Source: Adenophora triphylla var. japonica (lineage: Eukaryota > Streptophyta > Magnoliopsida > Asterales > Campanulaceae). Taken from it: DNA of 64,000 nucleotides. Below are positions 44,698 through 56,984 of the stretch, piece after piece; within the stretch, counting starts at the first letter, position 1; each line of letters begins with the position of its first letter. The position numbers and the translations under genes are program-made. The notes beneath the pieces were generated by a model. It did not search any database. It worked only from the letters and a program-made list of their open reading frames with translations, and was not told the DNA's origin. The stretch spans positions 1 through 64,000 of the forward strand of contig JAFEMH010007488.1 in NCBI GenBank assembly GCA_022495995.1, given 5' to 3'.

Positions 44698-45716
44698 ACT
44701 GTCAAAATTAACAAAAGCTGCATGAGTGGTGGATTATGGCATTCCAGGACACTAAATCTCTCTTTTCCATTGCCTTAAAGACACTTAAGGCCTGGTTCAA
44801 GTGCCCACACTTAGCATGCATATTAAGCAACACATTTACCACACGCGGATTACCTCTATATTGACTCATATCCATAGATTTATCATAAATACTGATATAC
44901 CCCCCCCCCTCATCCGGCTCTAATCCAGCCTTCTCCATTTGATTGTATAATTCAACCGCCTACTTGGTAAAACCCTTTCTAGCATATATTAAGATGGTCC
45001 AAGATATCACATTCTTTACAGGCATCTTATCGAAAAGCATTCTGGCCATCCCCATGTTCCCAGCTTTGCTATACCCAAAAAGCATAGTAGAACAAGACAC
45101 ATCATTCCTATGAGACATTTTTTGAAACAGCTCAAAGGCAGTATTCATTTTTCCAAACTTAGTATACCCATTCAATATAGTGTTCCAGCTCACCATATCT
45201 CTATTGGACATTTCGTCAAACAGCTGGCGGGCCTCTCTCAACTCACCCACCTTCACCAGCCCACTAATCATAGTGTTCCAAGAAACAATATCCCTCTTCT
45301 CCATCGCCTTAAACAGTCTCTTTGCCGCATTCAGACCTAACGAACCACATTTTGAATAGCTATCAATCAAAAAGTTGGGAACATAAATATCTGACAAAAC
45401 CCAAATTTCTCAATACGGTTACGAATCATTTGAACCAAACAAAGTGAAGATTGCCCAGTACAACTCTTTAAGAGAAACGAATAGGTAAAACTATCAGGAA
45501 AAACACCGAAATACTGCATCAAAAAGAAAGTTTCAAAAGCTAGAGCTAACTGAGAGTTTTGAATGTGGGTCCTGAACATTGTGTTGTGGAAATGGACGTT
45601 GGGATCTTGAATTTGATTGAAGACTTTAACGGCAAACGCCATTTGACGCTAGAGAGCGTTAGCAGTTACAAGTTTAGGCGCCACAAGATGGGTCTTGCCA
45701 GAAGGCATGCCCAATG

Positions 45717-46326
45717 TGAAAGAAATGGAGCGGCTAGGAAGTCAAAGAAAGGCGATGTGAGTCACGTCTTTATCGCGTAACTAGCCGCGAAAGTGAAATG
45801 CAGCGCAATAATAAAAATAGAAAAGAAATAAACAAAGGTTTAAAGACTTATCTACAGCAATATGCTGTAGACAATAAACTTCTCTTATTAGAAATAATTT
45901 TCGAGTTGATTACAAAATGTAAACTAAGAGAATGACAAAATAATCAAAATGAACTCTCACTAAAACAAACTCCTCACAGCCAGAAATCTCTTCAGCCTTT
46001 AGGAGTGTAAAAACCGTGTAATGTAAACTCTCTTGGCCTTCGTATTTATAGCCAAGGCAACGGGTAAGGATAAGTTTGGATAAAGAGCTTGATTAATCTT
46101 CAATCTCTTCAATCTTCTTTATCACTTCAAGTCTTCATTTATCCATGTGAGAGTCCTATTTAAATCACCAAAATAATACTAAAAACATAATAATTTTCGG
46201 TTAATAGGTTAGTAATAATAAAAATCAAATATAAAATATTTACATAATTTTAAATACAAAGAAATTAACAAAACATAATTAAGTCAACCTTTTGACTTGG
46301 CTAAGTGTGATGCTGTCACACTTTCA
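45717..46326 (-). repeat. 3' LTR of copia element
   Basis: It is 610 bases. A TATTTATA stretch at about 46043-46050 (TATAAATA on the minus strand) is the likely promoter. An internal ATGCTGTAGA/TCTACAGCAT near-palindrome lies at about 45851-45872. Next to it, 46327-46340 (ATCTCCCCCTGCTT) is the complement of the polypurine tract. Confidence 0.92.
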
Positions 46327-46610
46327 ATCTCCCCCTGCTTTGTTGCTTTCTGTTCAAAAACAAATCTCAAGCACAATATATATTAACACAATTAAATAAG
46401 CTAAAGATTATTCAAAACACGATATGAGATGGAGAGCTCGAACACTCCCCCTAAATACTAGCTAATAAAAACCATAAAGCACCATGTCCAAAACATATCC
46501 AAACAAACCAAACCAACTAAGCAAAAACAACTAAGCAAAAAACAAATCACCATTGTTCCTAATTTAAAAACACGAAATTAAAATTGTTTTCAACCATATC
46601 ATAACCCCAT

Positions 46611-48832
46611 TCAGAAAAAAGTCCTGCTCCAGTTCAGATTAGGATTTTCCTCCATTTCAGCTTGTGTTTTCGCCAGTAGCTCCCACCTGAAATCATGGCT
46701 GACTTCTTCATAGACACGACTTGAGCTAGCTCCCCCTTTTTGATCAGAAAGCGCATCCCTAGCAGCCAACAATTTGTTTCTCCTAGCTGAAACTTCCTTG
46801 AATTGCACCCTCGTATTGAGCATCCACCTCTCCAAAAACTTGATTTCATCTGAAAGTACCTTTGCTTGATCCACAGGTGGTGAAGGAGATGCACGCACAT
46901 CTTCAGTAGCATCAACCGGGTCATCTTCATCCTCATCTTGAGCATCAATTACTGGATTATCTGGGAATGCTACAGGTAGATCTACAGTCCTTGTGGGACA
47001 TTCTAACACAGGTTGGATGTTAAAATGCTCAATCTTATCCACAGACCTATCAGACATGAGAATTTCTACCCCTTGTTTCAAGCACAAACCAGTAATTAAG
47101 CAAGGAAATGGAAGGTCAGAGGGAAGCTCTTTCTCAGCAAACTGAACTATACTCCCAAAAATAACTTCACCCAAGTTGAACTCAAGACCATTAAAAATTC
47201 TATAGATTAGGTCAGCATGAGGGACAGTAACAATGTTTTTGTTGGAAGTGGGTTTCCAATTGAAGGTTGATACTTTGAATAGGAAACCACATAAGGAGGT
47301 GAGCATGGTACACTTGAATTGTGTGTGCCATGTGGGGTCAAGACCATTGGTTATAGAGTTGGCAATATCATTTTTAGGTGCCATGGGTGGAAGGATGTGA
47401 GGGGATGGAGTATGAAGGAAAATGTTGATCATAGCAGGAGAAAAAGAAACAATTTGATCACGAACTTTCACCTTTTCAAAACTATCAGACCTAGGATCTT
47501 GAATTGCTTGGACAAGACTAGCATAGAATTCACTAACAAGTGAAGGGTAATAAAAAGTGGGATATGAGACAGAGTGTAAGAGGCTTTTTTCTTCTAGAAA
47601 CCTTTTCATACCAACTTCATCAAAAGATTTGTCAATGACCCTTTCAACCAAAAAACCTTTCTTTCTAAAGAAGCCAAATCTTTCCTTAACTGACTTAGAC
47701 ATAAATTTCTCAGGAGAGTGGGGGCTTACCTTTCTTGAGGAAGGTTTAGCTCTTGGGGAATGCCTAGGCTTAGGCAATTCAGCTTTGGAAGCACTGGTCT
47801 TTCTTAGGCTCCTTCTTGGTGAGGATGCAGATGTGAGTACATCTTCGGCAAAGATCCTTCCTTTCGCTCTAGATCATCTCTCCCAAGTTTAAAGGTGTCA
47901 TCTTCAGCTTCATCATCATCTGACCCAATGTCAGATGCTTGGGCAGAGATAGCCCCAACAGCTTTTGCCTTTGCTTGCCTCACTTTGCCTTTCCCTTTCC
48001 TCAAATCCAAGAGATCTTGCAGGGGAATATGCTCATCCTCATCCTCATTACCTTCTTCAATTTCATCAGTTCCAGAATGAGCCCCAGAGTACCAGTTGCC
48101 CGGAGATGATCGAGCAGGGGCAACAGGAGAGTTGGAAGGAGGGGATGGAGTTTGAGATGCACTAGTACCTTTGGTAGCACTAGTAGGTGACTGTTGAGAT
48201 ATGGCGATCCTTCTAGCATGTAAATCCTCAGGTGTCACAATGACGTGAGGGAAGTCATCTCCAAAGTCCTTATCAACAGATTCAATTATGTCCTCAGCTT
48301 CCTTCAACTCTTCAAGCTCTACGGATTGAGACCTTCTAGACACAACTTTGTATGCCTCAACATCCACTTCCTCAGAATCACTTGAATACACAGATAAACC
48401 ACTCACATATTTTCTCTTCTGAGGCAAGGGTTTACCAGAGGAGCTCCCAGAATCACTAGCCTTAGCTTTTCCCCTTTTTCTCTTGAGATCAGCAGATGGA
48501 TCAAAGTCCTCATCATCCTCGCCTTCAATGAACTCTGGCTCGGCCATGTTAGGGAGTACCTTAGGAGTGTAGTCCCCCATGTTGGGAGAAAAACCCCTCT
48601 GCCTCAAAGACCAGTTAGGGCCTCGAGCCATCCCAGCTATTTCACCTACAGCTTTCAAATCCCCAGGATTATCAGCATCAATAGCATTGTCAGCGGCACC
48701 TGGGAGCGACATTGAAACAGGGGTAGCATTGGTGTCGAAAAACAGCTCCACGGCGGCTTCGGTTGGGGCCACCGGAGATGGAGGCGGTGAGCTAGCGGCA
48801 ATCGGAGAGGGGGACTTGGACGGAGACGCCAT
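46611..48832 (-). pseudogene. Extra ORF (ORF3) of SIRE-type element, Transposase_32-like
   Basis: It starts MASPSKSPSPIAASSPPPSP at 48832 and runs in two overlapping frames (break near 47820), about 740 codons in all. The first half is low-complexity, Ser/Pro-rich then acidic with basic patches (RKRGKAKASDSGSSSGK). The second half has a globular stretch, GFFRKKGFLVERVID, SYPTFYYPSLVSEFYASLVQ and IVSFSPAMINIFL, that resembles the plant family Pfam Transposase_32 (putative plant transposon protein). A coiled C-terminal part follows (FLERWMLNTRVQFKEVSARR). It sits where SIRE elements carry an env-like ORF, on the same strand as pol. A single frameshift separates it from intact. Function unknown. 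Confidence 0.7.
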
Positions 48833-49863
48833 GATCAGAGGAGCAAACTGAAAGAGGCTTTGGAATTTCTAAGGGTTTTGATCACAATGGCCGGTGAGGG
48901 TTTAAAGGAGGAGAGGATTTTGGTATTTATGTTGATGTGATAGCATGTCATTAAATCCTAATAGGCTTAGGTCACTAAAGAGAGTTTTAATTGCAACTAA
49001 ACTAAATCCCTTTGGCCGATTAGGATAATAAGGGGTTAAATGAGTCTTAACTTTTTTGGAGATTAAGATGATAAAGATAAATAAACACTTTTTAGTTTTA
49101 TGATAAAGATTAATAAAAACTTTTTAGTTTTAGATAATGTACTTACCATAGCCGAAAAAAAATCCACAGACTTATACTCCCCCTAAACATATGGACATTT
49201 AAAAATTTATAAGAAATTTTGTTGAGCATAAAATATTTTAACAAAAATTAATTCGAAGTAGACAAGCATTTGATTGAAATTTTCACCAAGGACCAGGTTG
49301 ACTAGAAAAACAATCTAAAAATTTAATGATGCATAATTTACACACATGTGAAGGATAAATCTCAGTAGATGTGTGGCATAGTATGTAATTACATCAGGGG
49401 ACGCATTTCCTCTAAGAAAGTCAATGAATCAGAATCTTGTCTTGCTTGGCCTCTAGAATGCTTCCACATATAATTTTTTTTTTTGTGGAAAAATATGTTA
49501 TGGGTAGCTTTCACTCTTCATTATTCTCATGGATAGCCCTCTTTCGAATGATCTTATCAATTTGACTCAAACTTTCTCTTGAAGACATTTTGATCACATT
49601 GAAATGACTTCATACCATGAGTGGAGTAGCTGTTTCCCAAAATTTTTTTGTTTTTGCACCCACCAAGAGACATCTAGTAAGATAAATTTAGAGTCAACAG
49701 TTGTTGACTACTATTTAAGAAGGATTCACAATTCAGAGAGGAAATAAATCAAAGATGCAATACAAGTGACCACACTGAGATAAATCATGCAATGCATTTT
49801 TTTTTGTTAGAATTGTAGAATACAGGTGTTAGTTATGATGTGATCACACGGGGGATCACATCA
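48833..49863 (-). other. Spacer between pol and ORF3 of copia element
   Basis: About 1 kb without an ORF. It must contain the signals that let ORF3 be expressed (splice acceptor or internal promoter). TC/AT-rich tracts before the ORF3 start could serve, but I cannot assign one. A T-run occurs at 49472-49483 and 49799-49806. Confidence 0.5.
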
Positions 49864-51734
49864 TTATATTGCACACAAACTCAGAGATTTCCTTAGAGTG
49901 GAAAATCTCTGAAAATCAAGGGCTTTGGTGAAAATGTCAGCCAACTGTTTTTCAAGCTAATTGATTCCATGCTAATAATTTTTTGCTCAACAAGATCACG
50001 AATAAAATGATGTCTAATGTCAATGTGTTTAGTACGTGAGTGTTGAACAGGATTTTTTGATATTTCTATGGCACTTAAATTATCACAAAAAAAGTTAGGA
50101 TATCACTTTTAAGACCATAATCTTTTATCATCTGATTCATCCAAAGGAGTTGAGAACAACAACTCCCTACAGCCACATATTCTGACTCAGCAGTAGAAAG
50201 GGATACACAGCCCGTTTTCTACTATACCAAGATACTAGGTTGTTCCCAAGATAAAAACAACCTCCAGTTGTGCTTTTCCTATCATCAGTGTTGCCTGCCC
50301 AATCAGAGTCACTGAATCCTACCAGATTTGTGTTGGTTTCTCGAGTATAGCTTAGACCTAAATTGATAGTTCCACCAACATATCTAATAATCCTTTTTAC
50401 AGCTTTGAGGTGGGATAATTTGGGGCAAGCTTGATATCTAGCACATAGGCAGACACTAAACATGATGTCTGGGCGACTTGCTGAAAGGTACAACAAGCTC
50501 CCAATCATACTTCTGTATAAGGTGGGGTCAACATCCTCACCATTTTCATCTTTGCACAACTTTTGGGATGATCCCATAGGAGTTTTAAAGTGATAGGAAT
50601 TGTCAAGAGAGAATTTTTTAACCAAGTTTTTGGCATACTTACTTTGAGATATAAAAATTCCTTCCTTATTTTATTTTATTTGAAGTCCTAGAAAGTAGGT
50701 TAATTCACCAACCATACTCATTTCAAAGGTGGTGGTCATACTTGTGACAAAGTAGTCTAACATATCTTTGGAAGATGATCCAAATACAATGTCATCAACA
50801 TAAATTTGGGCCACTAAGATTCCTACATTTTCTTTTAAAATAAATAAGGTTTTATCAACCTCACCTCTCTTAAATCCCATTTGTATGAGGTGTTCAGTTA
50901 GCCTCCCATACCAAGCTCTAGGGGCTTGTTTTAGACCATATAAGGCCTTTTTCAACTTATAGACATGATTGGGGAAATGAGATCAATGAAGCCCTTAGGT
51001 TGTTCAACATAGGCTTCTTCATTTAGGATACCATTCAAAAAGGCACTCTTAATATCCATTTGATGTAAAGTGATGTCCAAATAACAAGCAATAGCAAGTA
51101 AAAGCCTAATTGACTCTATTCTTGCAACAGGAGCAAATGTTTCTTCAAAATCTATACCTTCTACTTGAGTGTAACCTTGGGCTACAAGCCTAGCCTTATT
51201 TCTTGTAATTTGACCATTTTCATCAGTTTTATTTTTAAAGATCCACTTAGTTCCTATTACATTTCCTCCAATAGGTCTAGGGACTAAAGTCCATACTTCA
51301 TTTTTCTCAAATTGGTTTAATTCCTCTTGCATGGCAACAATCCAATTATCATCTTTCATAGCTTCTACAACATTTTTAGGTTCGATATTGGAAACAAAAC
51401 AGCAAGAACTAACCTTGTTCACTTGTGATTCAACACAACTTAGCCCAGCCAACTCACGGTAGTTGACTCTTGGCTTTTCCCTTGTGCTAATTTTCTCGTT
51501 TACATCACCCACTACTTGAGATATTGGATGATTCTTTTGTACTCTGCTGGGTATGTCCTTGGTCCTATCCAAATTACTCTCTTCGCAGTCAGAATCTTCA
51601 GTTTCTGAACCGGATTTTGTTTGCCCTGATGTAGGTGATAATGTGATCACATCGGCACTCGCATCCGCTTTGCAGTCCCATTTTGCCGCGTCTGTTCGCC
51701 TTGATTCTGCGGTTCCTGCATTGTCTCTATACAA
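49864..51734 (-). pseudogene. Copia RT and RNase H
   Basis: RT blocks: [77 protein letters not shown] (51390-51000), KKALYGLKQAPRAWYGRL and VAQIYVDDIVFGSS with the YVDD box (about 50810). RNase H follows: SRPDIMFSVCLCARYQACPK, LVGFSDSDWAGNTDDRKST, VSWYSRK, ending [10 protein letters not shown] at 49864. Frame breaks lie near 50955, 50640 (an in-frame TAA in an AT run) and 50200. The catalytic residues are still visible. Confidence 0.92.
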
Positions 51735-53671
51735 TCTGAGACATCATCTTCAAGAGATTTTAAATTTAGATCAGCAGTATCATCAAAAGTAACATTAATT
51801 GATTCCATCACAGTTTTAGTTCTAAGATTGTAAACTCTATAAGCATGACTATTTGTGGAATATCCAAGGAAAACAGCTTTGTCACTTTTAGAATCAAATT
51901 TAGATAGATAGTCTCTATCATTTAGAACATAGCATATGCATCCAAAAACATGAAAGTATTTAAGAGTGGGTTTTTTACCAAGGAGGATTTCATATGGAGT
52001 CATAGTTGATCCAACTCTCAAATAAACTCTATTTCCTATGTGACAAGCAGTATTAAGTGCTTCAGCCCAAAATCGTTTAGAGATGTCTTTTGAACTAAGC
52101 ATGACTCGTGCCATCTCTTGTAATGTACGATTTTTCCTTTCTGCAACCCCATTTTGTTGAGGTGTTTTAGGGGTTGAAAAATCATGGGTGATTCCTTTGG
52201 AGTCACAAAACTTTGAGAACAAGGTGTTCTCATATTCAGTTCCATGATCAGACTTAATTTTGATAACTTTCTTACCATACAAGTTTTTCACCTTTTTATA
52301 CCACACTTTAAATACTTCGAGTGCTTCAGATTTTTCTTTTAAATAGAGCACCCAAGTATACCTAGAGAAATCATCTACACAAACAAATGAATATTTCTTT
52401 TTACCTAAGCTTTCAACCTCAATTGGTCCCCTAAGATCAGTATGTATTAATTCTAAAATTTCAAACGTGGAACTTTGGTCCACTTTTGGATGAGAGGCTT
52501 TGGTTTGCTTCCCCTTCTGACAAGGACCACACACACTAGATTGTTTAAAGTCGAGCTTGGGCAAGTGTTTAACAGCATCAAACCTAACTAATTCTTCTAT
52601 TTTCCTATAGCTAGCATGTCCTAATTTTTGATGCCACAGTTCAAGTTCATTTGTTTTGGAGCTAAGGCAGGATAAGTTGTCACCAAATTTGTAACAATTA
52701 TCTTGAGACCTTACTCCGGTGAACAAACATTGATTAGTGTTATCAAACACTTTACATTCATGTTTGTCAAAATTGACATGTAAATTGTCATCACATAGTT
52801 GACTTATACTAATCAAATTAGCTTTCAATCCTTCTACATGATAGACATTTTTCAGTTTAGGCATGTTATTTACACATAAAGTACCTTTTCCAACAATCTT
52901 ACCTTGTGCTCCTCCCCCATAATTTACATTCCCACCTTTGATAGTGACGTAATCAGTGAGAAATTCGGCATTACCAGTCATGTGCCTTGAGCACCCACTA
53001 TCGAAGTACCATGAGCTAGCAATGTTGCTCTTGAGAGAGGTAAACACTACTTTGCATTCCATGTTTTTCTTTTCAACCCATACGAACTGACCAGGTTTTT
53101 GGCGATGTGAGTTGTGATGTGAATGCATTCGTTCACTCATCTGAGGAACATCTTTCCCCAGATCACGAATCCTCTTGTAACATAAAGGTCTTATGTGACC
53201 AGGTAAGAAGCAGTAATGGCACACGAATCTTTTCTTTTTGGTTGATGATTTTTGGTTGTAAAAAGTTTTAGGTTTTGAGGAACTACTTTCTCCCTCTCTC
53301 AAAAAATTTGATTCAAAACCAAGACCTGTTTTTGAAAACTTGCTCACTTTAAGAATCTCATCAAGAGTTTCCTTTCCAGTATTCTGCTTTTCAAAAGTTT
53401 TCTTGGCCTCTGTGAGTTCGGTTTTGGTTTTTTCAAGTTCAATATCACGTTTAGTGAGCATGACCTCAAGTTTGGCAATAGAATCCTTTTGATTATCATT
53501 TTCAGTAGATGCATTCTTCAGTTCATCTTTAACTTTAGATAATTCAAGAGAGAGTTTTTCAGTTACCTTTTCAAAGACAAAGAATCTTTTCAACACGCTT
53601 TTCCCAATCGGCATATAGCTCAACATAGGCATCCAGTAGCTCGTTATAGTTTCCATCATCTTCTTCTTCAT
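51647..53671 (-). pseudogene. Copia gag tail, protease and integrase (long ORF)
   Basis: One 674-codon reading frame. It opens with a coiled coil (KLSLELSKVKDELKNAS), then a zinc knuckle CHYCFLPGHIRPLC (about 53220), the protease site SWYFDSGCSRHMTGN (DSG, about 53010), the integrase zinc part HQKLGHASYRK...CGPCQKGKQ and the catalytic core IHTDLRGPIEV, IKSDHGTEYENTLF and PQQNGVAERKNRTLQEMARV (D, D, E). It ends in GYSTNSHAYRVYN then an acidic linker. This central part is intact as one frame; frameshifts lie on both sides. Confidence 0.92.
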
Positions 53672-54933
53672 TTTCAGACTTCTTATTCAGCGAGGAGGTA
53701 TAACAGTTTATAACAGATTCAGAAGATGTGATATTAGTTGTGATAACATCTGAAGTTACATCAGATTGATGTTCATGATTTGGAGGCGAGATTTCCATGA
53801 TTGCTAAGTTTAGCGACTCATCTTCGTCCTCACTATCACTAAGGGTCGCACTTAGGCTCATCCCCTTTTTCTTCAGAGTATTGGCACATTCATTTGCATA
53901 ATGTCCAAACCCTTTACATGCTCTACACTGAACAGATTCAGATCTATTTTTAGAAAAACTAATTGGTTTCTTGAAAGTACTCTCATTATCCTCTTTTGGT
54001 TTATCAAAAGTAGTTGGTTTTCTGGAAGAAAATTTGGTGTCCCTTTTGTTTTTGAGAAAAGAAGTAAATTTTTTTAGTCAAAAAAGCAACATCTTCAGTT
54101 TCCAAATTTGAAATATCAATTTCATTTGAGATTTCCTCAATTTCTTTTGGAATTGAGGATGCTTTAGAAAGAGCAGAAGCAAGAGCAACACTTTCAGCTT
54201 TATGTTGTTGCTGAATAGAAATGTTCAATTCAAACATGGTTAGCTTACCCACAAGAGTATCTAGAGCCATGGTTGCAGTGTCATTTGCTTCTTCAATATC
54301 ACCTATTTTAATGTTGAATTTATCAGTGACAGTTCTTAACATTTTGCATACTAGTCTTGCATTTGAAATAGGCTCACCTAGTGAGAGACATTCATTTGAA
54401 ATTTCTCTTATTCTAGCAGAATAGCTTTTTATATCCTCAGACTCATTCATTCTCAAGTTTTCAAACTTGGTCATGAGAATTCTCAACCTAGTGGCTTTGA
54501 CACTATCATCACCCTCACAGTGAGCTTGCAATATATCCCAGGCTTTCTTTGCTATATTTTGATTTAAAACAAGTCTAAACATGTGTTCATCCACATGACT
54601 TGAAATAGCACCAAGAGCCTTGGAATTGTAGTTAGCACTAGTGACCTCATCAGTGGTCCATTCTTCCTCAGGTTTAATTTTATACACCTTTTCGGAAGTT
54701 TCACCCTCTTCTTCTTTATTTTTCATTTCAAACTTAGGAGGGGACCATGGAATAATAATGCTAAGCCATGCTCGTTCATCAATTGCTTTGATGAAGAGAC
54801 GCATCTTAGCTTTCCAGATGGGATAGTTAGTTCCATCTAAAACCGGGGGACGGTATTGACTCAAGTGTCCTTCCATAATGACCACTCTTCCTTGGATCTC
54901 ACTCAGTGAAGTCGAGTGTAGCTCTGATACCAA
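53571..54933 (-). pseudogene. Copia gag
   Basis: It starts just inside the LTR at the primer site (about 54932), with MEGHLSQYRPPVLDGTNYPI at 54880. UBN2/gag core blocks: FIKAIDERAWLSI, NYNSKALGAISSHVDEHMFR, AKKAWDILQAHCEGDDSVK, MTKFENLRMNESEDIKSYSA. A frame change near 54075 is followed by the zinc knuckle CRACKGFGHYANEC (about 53930) and an acidic tail (SATLSDSEDEDESLN). Another frame change near 53610 joins it to the protease-integrase ORF. Gag packages RNA; this one is interrupted. Confidence 0.9.
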
Positions 54934-54934
54934 T
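54920..54934 (-). other. Primer binding site of copia element
   Basis: The minus strand reads ATTGGTATCAGAGCT beside the 5' LTR, a perfect iMet-tRNA-type site. Confidence 0.9.
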
Positions 54935-55546
54935 TGAAAGAAATGGAGCGGCTAGGAAGTCACAGAAGACTGATGTGAGTCCTGATGCTATCGCACCAGC
55001 ACTAGCACAACAGTGAAATGCAGCGAAATAATAAAAATAGAAAAGAAATAAACAAAGGTTTAAACACTTATCTACAGCAATATGCTGTAGACAATAAACT
55101 TCTCTTATTAGAAATAACTTTCGAGTTGATTATAAAATGTAAACTAAGAGAATGACAAAATAATCAAAATGAACTCTCACTAAAACAAACTCCTCACAGC
55201 CAGAAATCTCTTCAGCCTTTAGGAGTGTAAAAACCGTGTAATGTAAACTCTCTTGCCCTTCGTATTTATAGCCAAGGCAACGGGTAAGGATAAGCTTGGA
55301 TAAAGAGCTTGATCAATCTTCAATCTCTTCAATCTTCTTTATCACTTCAAGTCTTCATTTATCCATGTGAGAGTCCTATTTAAATCACCAAAATAATACT
55401 AAAAACATAATAATTTTCGATTAATAGGTTAGTAATAATAAAAATCAAATATAAAATATTTACATAATTTTAAATACAAAGAAAGTAACAAAACATAATT
55501 AAGTCAACCTTTTGACTTGGCTAAGTGTGATGCTGTCACACTTTCA
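54935..55546 (-). repeat. 5' LTR of copia element
   Basis: It is 612 bases. Over the last ~525 bases I count only about eight differences from the other LTR. A block of about 55 bases near the internal side (54962-55014 versus 45744-45795) differs strongly. Confidence 0.92.
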
Positions 55547-56488
55547 CAATGCAAACTCAATTGCCCAAGCTTCACTCTCGTCCACCCTAAAAGATCCATG
55601 ACTTAATTCAGTCTAAGCCTTAAGAAATGTTCTAAACTCATCCCAAATGACCCCCCTCCCAATTCAATTTGGTTACCTTATTGTTGTAAATTCATTTGAG
55701 TAATTCTAAAGTTACAAAAAATATTACAAAGTTTGATTCACAAAATTGATATGTCATGATATTATTATTGTTTTTAATTGCGGTGTATGGAATCACAATC
55801 GATACAATAAATAATATATCGTCACCTCATTTTATATTCTTTTTATAATTTTTTTTTACTTTTAGCATTGATTTTTGATGATACAGTAATCGATCCAGAT
55901 CAACATTAGTTCAGCAATAGGTTGATATCCATCAACTAGAACCTGAAACAACAAACAAACGACTTGTCGGGACGGTACAAGACTAATACTATCCGGAGTG
56001 ATGATGAGATATAGAGTTATAAAGTTGTATAAACTATATGTAAATAATGTAGTATCAAAATAGCCAAGATGACATTACCTTTTTATGTATTATGTGGTTT
56101 GATATATAGTGAAGATATGGGATGTTTACGAATCCCTTAGATCACGGAGATAACGTTGGCGTAACTGTCTCTGATAATATATAAGGCGGTTACAAATGAC
56201 GATGTGGGTAGACACACGTGTTGTTTGGTCGAGGTCGCCTGAATGATCGAGGTCGACCTAAATTTGTGCATTGGTTAGGCAGAGATTGCTCAAGTAGTGG
56301 GTCGTTTGTCAGACGAAGCTAGGTCATGATCAAGTAAGGTCGAATAATGAGCTTGGTCGACTAATCTATATTGATGGGTTGATGGGATTGGGCCAGCTTG
56401 ATAAGCCTTCTCTATTTGATGGACCGTTGGGCTGACCTGGATAAGGGGCCAACTCATTGGATTTGAGCCATCACTTTTATTCCGTTCA
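55547..56488. other. Host/unknown stretch, right part possibly an old LTR
   Basis: It begins with the right CAATG duplication and the severed upstream end of the PPR pseudogene (an ATG at about 55602 on the minus strand runs toward 55547). From about 55900 the sequence changes character, with GGTCGAGGTCGCC/GGTCGACC repeats (56228-56370). It ends TTCCGTTCA at 56488 just before a polypurine-complement block, as in the Retand element. No gene seen. Confidence 0.4.
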
Positions 56489-56984
56489 GTGGCCCCCCAA
56501 CTTTCTAGCTCAACTTGTCGAGTAGGAAGTTATAGAAAAATTTTGATTACATATTTGGGGCGACGATCGAAAGTCGACTTATTAACCGTAGGTCGCTCTC
56601 GACAATTGACCTTTGGCGGTTGGATGATCTATCTTTAATGCACCGTAAAATCCGCCATAATGGTACGAATTCTATCGATTGGACATTCGACTTGGGAAAC
56701 GACGTTTGCCTTTAATTCTGTCCACGTTTGAACAATCTAACTGTTTTGCCCCCAAACCTTTCCAATTCAGGTAAGGAGAAAGGGGGTATAAAAGGAAGAG
56801 TTTGATTTCTTCTCGAACTTTTACCATCCCCAAACTTGTGAGAACCCAACAAGAGCATTCAGCAAGGAAAATCCCCCAGTAGTTAGCAATCTTTTTTCCG
56901 GCATCAAAGCTCTTTTCTCCCCTTCGCAAGCTTAAGGTATTCTTCAATTTCACTTTTCTAGGTTTAATTTCCCTATTTTCCGCA
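56489..56984 (+). promoter_or_regulatory. Promoter and leader of a truncated antisense-type gene
   Basis: GTGGCCCCCCAACTTTC at 56489 resembles the complemented polypurine tract seen at 23067. A consensus TATAAAA box lies at 56787-56793 in GGGGGTATAAAAGG, and a TC-rich leader runs to the ATG at 56985. The TATA-to-ATG distance is about 190 bases, and a possible leader intron donor (AAG|GTATTC) lies near 56937. Confidence 0.5.

Larger units (their letters stand above)
44128..45660 (-). pseudogene. PLS-type pentatricopeptide repeat (PPR) protein pseudogene
   Basis: The minus strand gives typical PPR motifs: FNQIQDPNVHFHNTMFRTHI (about 45640), VPNFLIDSYSKCGSLG (about 45385), KRDIVSWNTMISGLVKVGEL, NRDMVSWNTILNGYTKFGKM and MPVKNVISWTILI (to about 44990), then AVELYNQMEKAGLEPDE. 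E-type end motifs follow (LEPRNGRNLSMLSNIYAADG, SGSSLIELDDELYQLL, stop near 44128). Family role: sequence-specific RNA binding in organelles, often RNA editing or stability. Decay: several frame changes, a 33-codon tandem duplication (44528-44697), an inserted palindrome-bearing piece (44330-44520) and loss of the 5' end to a copia insertion at 45717. Confidence 0.88.
45717..55546 (-). mobile_element. SIRE/Maximus-lineage Ty1/copia retrotransposon with extra 3' ORF
   Basis: LTRs at 45717-46326 and 54935-55546 both run TGAAAG...CTTTCA, with a perfect duplication CAATG (45712-45716 and 55547-55551). On the minus strand come gag with a CCHC motif, protease, integrase, RT and RNase H (copia order, integrase before RT). 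About 1 kb of spacer follows, then a further ORF. A long gag with coiled coil, the KKGMS...SDSEDEDE tail and a third ORF point to the SIRE/Maximus lineage. About six frame breaks and one stop make it defective, though the LTRs are similar. Confidence 0.92.

Noticed and set aside
44900..44908. Run of nine C bases as a slippery frameshift site
   Set aside because: It lies in an already broken PPR pseudogene; a decay indel is the simpler reading.
46043..46050. Host promoter for the PPR gene
   Set aside because: The TATAAATA lies within the copia LTR and is present in both LTRs; it is the element's own promoter.
47319..48851. Plus-strand ORFs opposite copia ORF3
   Set aside because: Shadows of the long minus-strand ORF.
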